Positions 28,542-42,184 are shown, numbered from the stretch's first letter. The stretch is DNA of 64,000 nucleotides from Burkholderia mayonis (GCF_001523745.2 NZ_CP013386.1:1550001-1614000), one strand, 5' to 3'. A program made the numbers and translations. Notes: generated by a model not told the origin, from the sequence alone.

Positions 28542-29041
28542 CGGATGATCCTCGTCGATGATCGTGGTCGACCGGCCTTGCAGCCGCCCAGCCGCGAGTG
28601 CGCGTGCGTGCGCCGCGCGATCTCGCAAAGCTCGATGCCCGCGCGCCGCGCACGCAACGCCGCGTACGCGAGCGCCGGTGCAAAGCGCTGCACGCTCAAG
28701 CACTTGCGCAGTTGTTCGGCCGCTTATCAACAAGCCTGTCAACACGATCTGTGGAAAACATGGCGCCCGGCGCGACGTGCAGCCGGTGCGACTCGATCGT
28801 GCAACGCGCTGCACCGGGGCGGGCGATCCGAATCGGATCAAGCAGTTAGCGTGGCTGCCCCATGCTTATCAACAGCCCTTTCAACAAAAACTGGGGATAA
28901 CCGCGTCGTATCGCCGGGCCGCCCGGCCGGCCGGCGACGCATTTCGCGGCGCTTCCCGAAAACGCCGCGCGAACAACGCGTTAGCGTGCTTGTCCGCGGC
29001 TTTTCAACATGCTCTTCAACATGAACTGGGGATAACTGGCA
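28542..29041. other. Non-coding region carrying three DnaA-box-like repeat units
   Basis: A 500-bp gap between two leftward genes, with no plausible gene. It carries three related elements at 28724-28758, 28866-28900 and 29001-29035, spaced 142 and 135 bp apart (next entry). Confidence 0.6.
28724..29035. repeat. Three copies of an element with paired DnaA-box-like nonamers
   Basis: Copy 1 has TTATCAACA (28724-28732), TCAACA (28739-28744) and TGTGGAAAA (28750-28758). Copy 2 has TTATCAACA (28866-28874), TCAACA (28881-28886) and TGGGGATAA (28892-28900). Copy 3 has TTTTCAACA (29001-29009), TCAACA (29016-29021) and TGGGGATAA (29027-29035). Each unit is thus two outward-symmetric nonamers, each within one or two bases of TTATCCACA. 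The last one of copy 1 reads TTTTCCACA on the minus strand, a perfect match to TTWTNCACA. Copies 2 and 3 also share GTTAGCGTG about 24-27 bp before the first nonamer. A cluster of this type could titrate or reload DnaA, as datA or DARS do in E. coli, though this is inference. Confidence 0.6.
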
Positions 29042-30073
29042 TCACGGCCGCGGCGTTCGATGCAGCCGCGCATGCTCGAGATGCGCGGCGAGCGCTGTCG
29101 AATCGATGTTGGTCCCCGACAGCAGCACGCCGACCTGCTTGCCTTGCAGCGTCTCGCGCAGCGGCCCGAGGAGGGCGGCCGTCGCGGCCGCGCACGCAGG
29201 CTCGACCGCCACTTTCAGATGCGTGAACAAATAGAGCATCGCCGCACGCAGCGCGTCATCCGATACCGTGACGATCCGGTCGACATGGCGGCGGCACAGC
29301 TCGTAGCTGTACTCCTCGGTGTGCGGCGCCATCAGCGAATCGGCGATGGTGTGCATCGCGCCCATCCGGATCGGGTGATTCGCGGCGAAGCTGCGGCTCA
29401 TCGCGTCCGCGCCTTCGGGCTCGACGCCGTACACGTGCACGCGCGGATTCGCGAGCCGCAGCGCGGTCGACGTGCCGGCCGCGAGGCCGCCGCCGCCGAT
29501 CGGCACGATCACCGCGTCGAGGTCGGGCGTTTGCGTCGCCCATTCGTAGCCGAGCGTCGCGGTGCCGAGGATCGTGTGATAGCCGTTGAACGGATGCACG
29601 AAGAAGCGGCCTTCCTCGGCCTCGATTCGCCGCACGATCTCGAACGCCTCGGCGGGGCTCGACGCCATCACGACTTCCGCTTGGTACTGGCGGCACAGCG
29701 CGATGCGCGCCGGGCTCGCCGTGTCGAACATCACGACCTTCGCGCTCGCGCCGAGCCGCATCGCCGCATAGGCGACGGCCGCCGCATGGTTGCCCGCCGA
29801 CACGCAGGTGACGCCCGCGCTCTTCCTGTCCTCGCCGAGCGCGAGCAGATTCGTGAACGCGCCGCGCGCCTTGAAGCTGCCGCTCGCCTGTAGAAGCTCG
29901 AACTTGAAGTTCACGTGCGTGTTGTCGAGCGACGGCAGATCGGCGCGCTCGAACACCGGTGTGCGCGTCAGCCATGGCGTGAGCGCGAAGTGCTGCGCGG
30001 CGATCTCGTCGAGTGTCGGAATCGGCTCGCCGTTGATCGTCAGGTGAGCGGGGCGGTGAGTTGAAGTCGGCAT
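29042..30073 (-). CDS. Threonine/serine dehydratase-like PLP enzyme
   Basis: A 343-residue fold-type II PLP enzyme. The PLP-binding Lys lies in QASGSFKARGAFTN, the phosphate/glycine loop is PIGGGGLAAGTS and the substrate loop is VSAGNHAAAVAYAA. It lacks the C-terminal regulatory ACT-like domain of biosynthetic IlvA, so it resembles catabolic threonine dehydratase or a hydroxyamino-acid ammonia-lyase. The C-terminal part VAVEPACAAATAALLG matches that class. The ATG at 30073 (MPTSTHRPAHLTINGEPIP) is preferred over an upstream start in an Arg-rich tract. It follows argE in the same direction with a 68-bp gap. Confidence 0.88.
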   Translation of the reverse strand: MPTSTHRPAHLTINGEPIPTLDEIAAQHFALTPWLTRTPVFERADLPSLDNTHVNFKFELLQASGSFKARGAFTNLLALGEDRKSAGVTCVSAGNHAAAVAYAAMRLGASAKVVMFDTASPARIALCRQYQAEVVMASSPAEAFEIVRRIEAEEGRFFVHPFNGYHTILGTATLGYEWATQTPDLDAVIVPIGGGGLAAGTSTALRLANPRVHVYGVEPEGADAMSRSFAANHPIRMGAMHTIADSLMAPHTEEYSYELCRRHVDRIVTVSDDALRAAMLYLFTHLKVAVEPACAAATAALLGPLRETLQGKQVGVLLSGTNIDSTALAAHLEHARLHRTPRP

Positions 30074-30141
30074 GTGCGTGCGCGTATCGATGACGGAGGC
30101 CGATCGCCCGGCCGGAACGAAGCTCGCGGCGGCGCGCCGCA

Positions 30142-31359
30142 TCAAGCGAGCGTCATGCCGTGCACGAGCTTGCGCAAGAAGCGCTCGCACGACGCGAGCT
30201 GATCGAGTTCGACGAACTCGTTCGGCTTGTGCGCCTGCTCGATGTAGCCGGGCCCGCAGATGACGCTCGGAATGCCCGCGCGCTGGAACAGGCCCGCTTC
30301 GGTGCCGTACGCGACCTTGCGCTTCTCCTGATCGGCGGTGAGCGAGCGCACGAGCTGCGTGATCGCCGCCTGCTCGGCCGCGTCGAGGCCGGGCGCCGCG
30401 GCGACCTTCGAGAACTCGATCGCCGCGTTCGGATGCTCGCGGCGCATCCGCGGCAGCAGCGTGTCGCGCGCGTATGCGTCGATGCGCGCGAAGATCGCGT
30501 CGGGATCGAGCGTCGGCAGGTTGCGGAACTCGAACGAGAACTGGCATTCGGCGGGCACCGTGTTGACCGCGTTGCCGCCCTGGATGAGGCTCGTTTGCGC
30601 GGTCGTGAACGGCACGTCGTACCGCTCGTCGAACGGACCCTGCGCGCGGAATTCGTCGGCGAGATCGCGAATGTGGCAGATGAGGCGCGCCGCGTATTCG
30701 ATCGCGTTCAAGCCCTTCGGCGTCAGCGACGAATGCGCCGCGTGGCCGCGCACGCAGCAACGGTAGACGTTGATGCCCTTATGCGCGATCACGGGGCGCA
30801 TGCCGGTCGGCTCGCCGACGATGCAGCCGGCGGGCGCGATTCCGCGCGCCTTCAGGTCGGCGAGCATCAGCGGCGCGCCGACGCAGCCGATCTCTTCGTC
30901 GAACGACAGCGCGAAATGGATCGGCTGCGCGAGCCTGGCCGCCTGCATCTCGGGCAGGAGCGCGAGCGCCGCGCCGATGAAACCCTTCATGTCGCAGGTG
31001 CCGCGCCCGTAGAGCTTGCCGTCGCGGACTTCCGGCTTGAACGGATCGCTGTCCCACTGCTGGCCGTCGACCGGCACGACGTCGGTGTGGCCCGACAGCA
31101 CGATGCCGCCGTCGGTCGCGCCGTCGTGGGCGGGGAGGGTGGCGAACAAGTTCGCCCAGCCGTCGCGGGCGTCGTGCGTGAGCGTCGACGCGACGCCGGC
31201 CGCGGCGAGGGTGTCGCGGACCATTTCGATGAGACCGAGATTCGGCACGCGGCTCGTGGTGTCGATCGACACGAGTCTTTTTACCCAAGACAGGCTGAGC
31301 GGTTCGGTGGACGACGTGGAAGCGGACGCGGACGGTGCCGTTGCGTCGAGAACGGACAT
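30142..31359 (-). CDS. argE: Acetylornithine deacetylase (M20 family)
   Basis: ArgE cleaves N-acetylornithine to ornithine and acetate. The 405-residue M20A metallopeptidase shows the metal motifs SGHTDVVPVDGQ (His and catalytic Asp), GRGTCDMKGFIGA (bridging Asp), FDEEIGCVGA (general base Glu pair), GEPTGM, and the C-terminal IEQAHKPNEF (His). Burkholderia often carries paralogues, so the assignment could also be a related N-acyl-amino-acid deacetylase. The ATG at 31359 has GGAG upstream. It is probably co-transcribed with the dehydratase downstream. Confidence 0.88.
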   Translation of the reverse strand: MSVLDATAPSASASTSSTEPLSLSWVKRLVSIDTTSRVPNLGLIEMVRDTLAAAGVASTLTHDARDGWANLFATLPAHDGATDGGIVLSGHTDVVPVDGQQWDSDPFKPEVRDGKLYGRGTCDMKGFIGAALALLPEMQAARLAQPIHFALSFDEEIGCVGAPLMLADLKARGIAPAGCIVGEPTGMRPVIAHKGINVYRCCVRGHAAHSSLTPKGLNAIEYAARLICHIRDLADEFRAQGPFDERYDVPFTTAQTSLIQGGNAVNTVPAECQFSFEFRNLPTLDPDAIFARIDAYARDTLLPRMRREHPNAAIEFSKVAAAPGLDAAEQAAITQLVRSLTADQEKRKVAYGTEAGLFQRAGIPSVICGPGYIEQAHKPNEFVELDQLASCERFLRKLVHGMTLA

Positions 31360-31742
31360 GGCGGAACTCCGGCAGGGAGGCAGAGGAATGCAAAGATCAT
31401 ACTCAAAAACGACAGGGGGCGCGCTCACACGCCGCTTTGCGGCGCAGCATCGCGCGTCGTCCGCCTGCGCGGATGTGGGCGCTTGCGCGCCGCCGACGTT
31501 TGCGTATTGGCGGGGACGTCATCGTATCGATGAAAAGGCTTGATTTAGTTCTATTTTGGAACTTAATATGGCCGGGCATGACGCGAACGTGCGTGAGCCG
31601 TGAGCCGCGGCGGCCGGCGCGGCGTCCGCCGCGGGAAACAGCGGCGCGCGGCGCTCGCGACGGCGCGCCGGGAAGGGCGCGGCCGGCATCGGGCGCGGCC
31701 GGTCGCGTCGCAATCGACGCGTGGCAGGAAAGGGAGAGAAAA
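31360..31742. other. Intergenic region with operator-like inverted repeat
   Basis: A 380-bp divergent gap between argE and the enoyl-CoA hydratase gene. No gene is seen. It contains one AT-rich dyad at 31543-31567. Confidence 0.5.
31543..31567. promoter_or_regulatory. Candidate operator ATTTAGTTC-N7-GAACTTAAT
   Basis: A 9-bp inverted repeat with one mismatch, set in the only AT-rich stretch of the argE / enoyl-CoA hydratase divergent region. The shape suits a dimeric MarR- or TetR-type repressor. No such gene is adjacent. Confidence 0.45.
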
Positions 31743-32702
31743 ATGAAATATCTGCGTATCGAGCGCAAGGATCGCGTATTGACGATCACGTTCGATCATC
31801 CGCCGTTCAATTTTCTGACGACCGCGATGATGCGCGAGCTGAAGGGCGTGCTCGACGGGCTCGAGCACGACGCAGGCGTCGGCGCGGTCATCCTCGCGAG
31901 CGCGGTGCCCGATGCGTTCCTCACGCATTTCGACGTCGGCGAGATCAAGGCGGCCGCCGAGGGAATGGCGGTGCCGCTGCCGGCCGCCGTCACGGACGCC
32001 GCGATGCGCGTCGAATCCGCGTTGAGCCGCGTGCCGGGCGCACGCCGTTGCGTCGAGCGTACGCCGATGGCGGGCGTCGCGCAGATGAACCTGTTCCACG
32101 AGGTGACCGCGCAGATGCGCGCGATGGACAAGGTGTTCGTCGCGGCCGTCAACGGGCGTGCGATGGGCGGCGGCTGCGAGATGGTGCAGGCGTGCGACCT
32201 GCGCGTGATGGCGGACGGCGACGCCGACCGCGGCCACGTTCTTGGGCAGCCGGAAATCTACATCGGGCTGCTGCCGGGCGGCGGCGGCACGCAGATGCTC
32301 GCGCGCACGGTCGGCGTCGCGCGCGCGATCGAGCTTTGCCTCGACGGCCGGCTGCTGTCGCCGCGCGAGGCGCTCGCGCTCGGGCTCGTGAACCGCGTCG
32401 TGCCGGGCGAGCAATTGCGCGCGGAGGCCGAGGCGCTTGCCGAGCGCATGGCGCGCCGGCCGAGCCACTCGATTCGCGCGGTCAAGCGGGCGATCTACGA
32501 GGGCGGCTCGCTGCCGCTCGAGCGCGGCATGGCGATCGAGAAGGCCGAATTCCTGTCGGCCGCGACGCAGCCGAGCGCGCGGCGCGCGATGATCGCGTAC
32601 GCGGACGAGATCGGCCGGCTCGTCGACAGCGGCGGCGAGATCGGCATCGACGAGCTGCGCGCGTGGATCGACGGCGTCGCCGTCGATTTCGCTCGGCAAT
32701 AG
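31743..32702 (+). CDS. Enoyl-CoA hydratase/isomerase family protein
   Basis: A 319-residue crotonase. It starts MKYLRIERKDRVLTITFDHP, then has the oxyanion and catalytic region NGRAMGGGCEMVQACDLRV and GQPEIYIGLLPGGGGTQML. The hydratase Glu corresponds to the E of GQPEI. It is about 50 residues longer than standard EchA proteins, with an insert at about 85-115. GGGAGAG lies 5-10 bp upstream of the ATG. The substrate is not predictable, and the gene stands alone in a divergent region. It ends 27 bp from the mfd stop. Confidence 0.85.
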   Translation: MKYLRIERKDRVLTITFDHPPFNFLTTAMMRELKGVLDGLEHDAGVGAVILASAVPDAFLTHFDVGEIKAAAEGMAVPLPAAVTDAAMRVESALSRVPGARRCVERTPMAGVAQMNLFHEVTAQMRAMDKVFVAAVNGRAMGGGCEMVQACDLRVMADGDADRGHVLGQPEIYIGLLPGGGGTQMLARTVGVARAIELCLDGRLLSPREALALGLVNRVVPGEQLRAEAEALAERMARRPSHSIRAVKRAIYEGGSLPLERGMAIEKAEFLSAATQPSARRAMIAYADEIGRLVDSGGEIGIDELRAWIDGVAVDFARQ

Positions 32703-32729
32703 CGCCGCCGGACCGGCGCGCCTCGGCCG

Positions 32730-37029
<4,300 letters not shown>

Positions 37030-37069
37030 ACCGTATTTTCATCATCGCATCACACTCGGATCGAATCAC

Positions 37070-37558
37070 ATGGATTTCAGAATCGGACAAGGCTACGACG
37101 TGCATCAGCTCGTTCCCGGGCGGCCGCTCATCATCGGCGGCGTGACGATCCCGTACGAGCGCGGGCTCCTCGGCCACTCGGACGCGGACGTGCTGCTGCA
37201 CGCGATCACCGATGCGCTCTTCGGCGCGGCGGCGCTCGGCGACATCGGCCGTCATTTCTCCGACACCGATCCGCGCTTCAAGGGCGCCGACAGCCGCGCG
37301 CTGCTGCGCGAATGCGCGGCGCGCGTCGCGCAGTCGGGCTTTTCGATCCGCAACGTCGACAGCACCGTCATCGCGCAGGCGCCGAAGCTCGCGCCGCACA
37401 TCGACGCGATGCGCGCGAACATCGCGGCCGATCTCGGCTTGCCGCTCGATCGCGTGAACGTGAAGGCGAAGACCAACGAGAAGCTCGGCTACCTTGGACG
37501 CGGCGAGGGCGTCGAGGCGCAGGCGGCGGCGCTCGTCGTGCGCGAGGCGGCGGCATAA
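37070..37558 (+). CDS. ispF: MECDP synthase IspF
   Basis: IspF cyclises CDP-ME 2-phosphate to MECDP. The 162-residue protein shows the zinc motif GQGYDVHQ (Asp10, His12) and [20 protein letters not shown]. The C-terminal region [20 protein letters not shown] completes the family pattern. It forms an ispD-ispF operon. Confidence 0.97.
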   Translation: MDFRIGQGYDVHQLVPGRPLIIGGVTIPYERGLLGHSDADVLLHAITDALFGAAALGDIGRHFSDTDPRFKGADSRALLRECAARVAQSGFSIRNVDSTVIAQAPKLAPHIDAMRANIAADLGLPLDRVNVKAKTNEKLGYLGRGEGVEAQAAALVVREAAA

Positions 37559-37954
37559 TCGACCGCTGGGCGGCCTGGCGGCTTGGGCGGTTCGAGCGGC
37601 CTGAACGGCGGCGCGAGGCCCCGCTGCTGGCGGGGCGCCGGGAAGCGATCGGCGCGAAGGAAATCACCGAATCGGCGAATCGCCGCAGATGCTCGAAAAG
37701 GCGTAGACGCCTGGCGCGTTCGAAGCGGTTCAAACCATGCGGTCGATGTAATCCGACGTGCGACGAAGCAAGCCATGCGGCGAGCCACGTTGCGCGCAAG
37801 GACGCAAAGCGCCGAAAAAAAGACCGACCCGGAGGTCCGGCGCGCACCTGCCGCGCCGCCGACCTGGTGCGCGAGCACAAACAAAAACGCCACGCGACGG
37901 ATGCGCGCGGCGTTTTTTGTTGCGGCGACGGCCGTCATCGCACCGTCATCGCAT
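37559..37954. other. Intergenic region between convergent ispF and ahpD
   Basis: No gene recognised. It ends with a bidirectional terminator at 37886-37918. Confidence 0.55.
37886..37918. terminator. Bidirectional terminator between ispF and ahpD
   Basis: AACGCCACGCG pairs with CGCGCGGCGTT (one mismatch), with T6 on the right and A5 on the left, so it can end both ispDF and ahpCD transcripts. Confidence 0.8.
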
Positions 37955-38482
37955 TCACTTGCCTTCGGCGGCGATCACCTGCGCGGCGGCGTTGATCACC
38001 GACGCGATGCGGCCGACGTCGCGCAGCTGCGTGACGGTCATGCCTTGTTCGTTCTTCAGGAGCGCGTAGTGCGACTTCACGCAGAAGTGGCACTTGCCGA
38101 CGATCGACGCGGCGAGCGCGTACATCTCGAACTTGCGCTTGTCGACGCCGCCGTGCGACGCATACGCGCCCATCCGCAGCTCGGCGCGCTGCGTCTTCAG
38201 GTCGCCGTCGTCGGCCATCTCGACATACGGATACCAGGTGTTGTTCATCCCCATCAGCGCAGCTGCCGTCAGCGCCGCGTGGATTTCCTCGGGCGACAGC
38301 ACGCCCGCTTCGCGGATCGCGTTGACGAGGACGGTGCTCTTCGCCGCGAACGCCGCCGCGAGCGCCGCGCCGACCGCGTCGGCGCCTTCGAGCGACGAGC
38401 GCGAGATCGTACCGTCGAGGTTCAGGCGAATGTCCTTCGCGTAGTCGGGAATCTGAGCCTTAATCGATTCGATGAATTCCAT
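37955..38482 (-). CDS. ahpD: Alkyl hydroperoxide reductase AhpD
   Basis: AhpD is the thioredoxin-like partner that reduces AhpC. The 175-residue all-helical protein carries the redox motif KCHFCVKSHYALL (Cys131, Cys134, His138) in its C-terminal carboxymuconolactone-decarboxylase-like domain. It starts MEFIESIKAQIPDYAKDIRL. It lies directly downstream of ahpC on the same strand, with an attenuator-like terminator between them (38508-38545), so expression is likely lower than ahpC. Confidence 0.95.
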   Translation of the reverse strand: MEFIESIKAQIPDYAKDIRLNLDGTISRSSLEGADAVGAALAAAFAAKSTVLVNAIREAGVLSPEEIHAALTAAALMGMNNTWYPYVEMADDGDLKTQRAELRMGAYASHGGVDKRKFEMYALAASIVGKCHFCVKSHYALLKNEQGMTVTQLRDVGRIASVINAAAQVIAAEGK

Positions 38483-38507
38483 TGATATCTCCTATGATTG
38501 GGCCGTT

Positions 38508-38545
38508 AAAAAAGCCCGCAGGCATGACGCAGCGCTGCGGGCTTT
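38508..38545 (-). terminator. Terminator between ahpC and ahpD
   Basis: AAGCCCGCAG pairs with CTGCGGGCTT around a roughly 13-base loop, with A6 at the left giving U6 for leftward transcription. It sits between the ahpC stop (38560) and the ahpD start (38482) and probably attenuates readthrough. Confidence 0.85.
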
Positions 38546-38559
38546 CGTGCATCGAACGC

Positions 38560-39108
<549 letters not shown>

Positions 39109-39187
39109 GCGGATGCTCCTGTGTGAGTTGGGAAAAACGGCTACCTGCGGTCAAGCTACCGATGCGCTGCAACGTCTCCGTGACAGC

Positions 39188-39239
39188 ATAGGGAAAACTA
39201 TAACTCTATTAAATTTTTCTATCAATAGATTTTAACTAA
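39188..39239 (-). promoter_or_regulatory. ahpC promoter region with OxyR-like tetranucleotides
   Basis: An unusually AT-rich stretch upstream of ahpC contains ATAG-N6-CTAT, then ATTA-N7-CTAT and ATAG-N7-CTAA. The pieces resemble OxyR half-sites, but the spacing of the full four-part consensus is not met. Confidence 0.35.
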
Positions 39240-39306
39240 CGAACCTCATAGGAATTTTCAAAGATGCCGATAGGGTTCGATCATCGAGTGAGGGATTCGT
39301 CGTGCG

Positions 39307-40665
39307 TCACGCGGCCGCACGCGCTTTCGCGCTCGGAAACTCCAGCGTGACTTCGAGGCCGGCGTCCGGCGTGCGGTTGCGCAGCCGCAGCGTGCCGCGG
39401 TAGCGGTTGACGAGGCGCAGCACGATCGCCATTCCGAGCCCGGTGCCGTCGGCTTTGCTGCGCGCGGTGTCGACGCGGTAGAACGGGCGCATCACGAGCG
39501 GCAACTGATCCTCGGGGATGCCGGGGCCTTCGTCGGCGACGACGAGCTCGACGCGCGCGTGCGTCACGCGCGTCTCGAGCAGGATGCGCGCGACGCCGTC
39601 CTTCCTGCTCTGCCCGTACTTGCGCGCGTTCTCGACGAGATTGCCGATCACGCGGCGCATGTCCGTCTCGTCCGCCTCGATGACGGCGGCGGGCGCGAGG
39701 CGTATGTCGAGCTGCACGCCGTCTTCGCTCACGATCCGCGCGGCGACCTCGCGCGCGACGTGCGACAGGTCGACGGGCTCCGGCGTGCGCTGCGCGGGGC
39801 GCGCGTAGTCGATGAACGCGGCGATGATGCGGTCCATCTGCTCGATGTCGTCGACCATCGCGTCCTTTGTCGCCTGGTCGGACGGGCTCATCTCGGTCTC
39901 GAGGCGCAGCCGCGCGAGCGGCGTGCGCAGGTCGTGCGAGATCCCCGCCAGCATCAGCGCGCGGTCCGCCTCGAGTTGCTCGAGGTCGCGCACCATCTGG
40001 TTGAAGCTGCGGTTGGTGTCGGCGGCGACGCCCATCCCGCGCTCGGGCAGCGGCTCCGGCGTCTGGCCGGAGCCCACCTTGCGCGCGGCGAGCGCGAGCC
40101 GCGAGAACGGCTGGTTCACGAGGCTCGTGATGAACGCCGAGCCGAACAGCGACAGCGCGAGCGCGAAGAGGCCCCAGCCCGCCCATTGCAGGCCGGTGAC
40201 GGTGTCGAGCTGATCGCGGTCGAGCGCGACCCAGTAGTCGTCGTCGTCGATCTTGAAACTGATCCACACGCCGGCGATGTCGTTGACCGATTGCGCGATC
40301 ACCGTGTCGTCGCCCAAGCGGCTGCGGATGTCGTGCTCGATCAGCCGGTTCAGCGACTCGTCGGGCTGCAGCTTGAACTTGTCAGTCTTTTCGCGCGGAT
40401 AGACGCGCACGCCCTCGTTGCTCTCGAGATCCTGCAGCAGCGCGCGGCGCAGGTCGGGATCGGAATAGAGGAGGGCCGTGCGCGTGAGCTTCACGATCGC
40501 GACGAGCTGCAGCGCGACGCGCTGCGCGCGCGGCTCGCGCTCGATCACCCGGAAGCTCTGGAACCACGCAGCAAGACTCACTGCGATCAACAGTGCGATC
40601 AGCAGGAAGGTGCGCCAGAACAGCCCGCCGAACACGAGCGTCAAAAGGCGCCGGTCGATACGCAT
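39307..40665 (-). CDS. EnvZ-like sensor histidine kinase
   Basis: A 452-residue two-component kinase. TM1 is at about residues 14-35, a periplasmic loop runs to about 155 and TM2 spans 158-180. A HAMP linker is followed by the H-box GISHDLRTPLARL with phosphorylatable His244. N-box NLVENARKYGQ, G1 DEGPGIP and G2 GTGLGMAIV complete the ATPase domain. It is 66 bp downstream of its OmpR-type response regulator. In Bordetella and Burkholderia this pair is known as RisA/RisS (EnvZ/OmpR-like). The gene name is inference. Confidence 0.92.
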   Translation of the reverse strand: MRIDRRLLTLVFGGLFWRTFLLIALLIAVSLAAWFQSFRVIEREPRAQRVALQLVAIVKLTRTALLYSDPDLRRALLQDLESNEGVRVYPREKTDKFKLQPDESLNRLIEHDIRSRLGDDTVIAQSVNDIAGVWISFKIDDDDYWVALDRDQLDTVTGLQWAGWGLFALALSLFGSAFITSLVNQPFSRLALAARKVGSGQTPEPLPERGMGVAADTNRSFNQMVRDLEQLEADRALMLAGISHDLRTPLARLRLETEMSPSDQATKDAMVDDIEQMDRIIAAFIDYARPAQRTPEPVDLSHVAREVAARIVSEDGVQLDIRLAPAAVIEADETDMRRVIGNLVENARKYGQSRKDGVARILLETRVTHARVELVVADEGPGIPEDQLPLVMRPFYRVDTARSKADGTGLGMAIVLRLVNRYRGTLRLRNRTPDAGLEVTLEFPSAKARAAA

Positions 40666-40731
40666 AGGACTGGCTGTCTAACTGGCGTCAAAGGCGTGGC
40701 GTCGGAGGCGTGTGCCGCGTCGAAACAGAAA

Positions 40732-41457
40732 TCAGGCCGCACCGTCGGGGATGAACACGTAGCCGAGACCCCACACCGTCTGGATGAAGCGCGGGCTGCC
40801 CGGATCCGGCTCGATCAGCTTGCGCAGGCGCGAGATCTGCACGTCGAGGCTGCGGTCGAACACTTCGTACTCGCGGCCGCGCGCGAGCTCCATCAGCTTT
40901 TCACGCGACAGCGGCTGGCGCGGATGGCGCGCGAACACTTTCAGCACCGAGAATTCGCCCGTCGTGAGCGGAATCTCCTGGCCGGATTTCGTGAGCGTGC
41001 GCGTCGCGAGGTTCAGCGAGAACTCGCCGAACTCGAACACCTCGGTCGTCTCGGAGGGCGCGCCCGGCAGTTCGGCGGGCGCCTGGCGGCGCAGCACCGC
41101 GTGAATGCGTGCGACGAGCTCGCGTGGATTGAACGGCTTCGGCAGGTAGTCGTCGGCGCCCATCTCGAGGCCGACGATGCGGTCGACGTCCTCGCCCTTC
41201 GCGGTGAGCATGATGATCGGCGTGCGGTCGTTGCTGCCGCGCAGGCGGCGGCAGATCGACAGGCCGTCCTCGCCCGGCAGCATCAGGTCGAGCACGAGTA
41301 GATCGAAACGTTCGCGCACCCAGAGCTTGTTCATCGCCGTCGCGTTCTCGGCGACGTACACGTTGAAACCCTGCTCGCCGAGATAGCGGCGCAGCAGATC
41401 GCGCAGGCGCGGGTCGTCGTCGACGACGAGAATTTTCGAGGGGTTTTTCGTTTCCAT
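40732..41457 (-). CDS. OmpR-family response regulator
   Basis: A 241-residue response regulator. The receiver domain has ILVVDDDPRLRDLLRRYL, phosphoacceptor Asp57 in DLLVLDLMLPGEDG and the conserved Lys in YLPKPFNP. The C-terminal winged helix contains LTTGEFSVLKVFARHPRQPL and SLDVQISRLRKLIEPDPGSP. It is the cognate partner of the kinase just downstream, RisA/OmpR-like. I chose ATG 41457 (METKNPSKILVV). An ATG three codons earlier (41466) is equally in frame, and neither has a strong Shine-Dalgarno. Two phased GTTACA repeats lie 54-69 bp upstream. Confidence 0.93.
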   Translation of the reverse strand: METKNPSKILVVDDDPRLRDLLRRYLGEQGFNVYVAENATAMNKLWVRERFDLLVLDLMLPGEDGLSICRRLRGSNDRTPIIMLTAKGEDVDRIVGLEMGADDYLPKPFNPRELVARIHAVLRRQAPAELPGAPSETTEVFEFGEFSLNLATRTLTKSGQEIPLTTGEFSVLKVFARHPRQPLSREKLMELARGREYEVFDRSLDVQISRLRKLIEPDPGSPRFIQTVWGLGYVFIPDGAA

Positions 41458-41510
41458 GAGTGGCATCTTATCGCGATTAGGAAAAACCGCGAGCTTGCGG
41501 CTTTCGACGG

Positions 41511-41526
41511 GTTACAGTCAGTTACA
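41511..41526 (-). promoter_or_regulatory. Candidate OmpR-type box, GTTACA direct repeat with 10-bp phasing
   Basis: GTTACA-GTCA-GTTACA: two identical hexamers exactly one helical turn apart, 54 bp upstream of the response-regulator ATG. OmpR-family dimers bind such phased direct repeats, so this may be an autoregulatory site. Confidence 0.5.
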
Positions 41527-41726
41527 AAATTTACCCGCGCTATTGTGCCGAGTAAAGACAGTCGCGACAGACTCCTTTACTCGAAGACGACATTCGGTGG
41601 ATACTCCCTCCACTTAACATTTACATGGTTTGCACGCCCGATTCTCGCAGGGTTTGTACGTGTGCCAAAGGTAGCCGGTTGCCGCGTGACGAAGGGAACA
41701 AAACGACGAAAGAGGCGAGGCCAGTG

Positions 41727-42023
41727 ATGCGGCCGACGAAGACGGCGTTCGTGCTGGCGCTCGCATGCGTCGGCTTCCTCGCTTCGGAGTTCGCCTGTGC
41801 GCAGCGCCCGGACCGCGGCGCCGCGTCGTCGCACAAGATGCCGCGCGGCAAGGGCGCACCGGCGCGTGCCGCGTCGCCCGATCGCGCCGAGCCTCCCTCC
41901 CGCTCGGCCGCTGTCCCGCCCGATCTCGATCAGCGGCGCCGCGACGGCCACATGACGCCGGAAGAACGGCATCTCTTGCGCCAGCACATCGAAGACGCGG
42001 TCCGCGAACTTTACAAGCGTTGA
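41727..42023 (+). CDS. Small exported protein, function unknown
   Basis: A 98-residue product with a signal peptide (MRPTKTAFVLALACVGFLAS, cleavage likely after FACA). A disordered Arg/Pro/Ser-rich middle is followed by a short charged helical C-terminus with LDQRRRDGHMTPEERHLLRQ and HIEDAVRELYKR. The ending resembles several proteobacterial periplasmic proteins annotated only as hypothetical. GAGGCGAGG lies upstream of ATG 41727. No family is recognised. Confidence 0.7.
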   Translation: MRPTKTAFVLALACVGFLASEFACAQRPDRGAASSHKMPRGKGAPARAASPDRAEPPSRSAAVPPDLDQRRRDGHMTPEERHLLRQHIEDAVRELYKR

Positions 42024-42184
42024 ATCGTTAAATCCTGCGCGTCGCCGGGCGCTGGCCGCCCTGAAAAATTCCGTATCAATTCGATCGTCAACTGCGCATC
42101 GTCGCGAGCCGTTGAATCGCCATTACCGACGGTCGCGCGCCGTGCGAGCTGTCGTGGTTTTCCTCTTTCGGAGAACGGTCGACG

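Noticed and set aside
39188..39239. A full OxyR consensus upstream of ahpC
   Set aside because: Half-sites are present but the spacing between the pairs does not fit the four-part OxyR consensus, so only a weak candidate is recorded.
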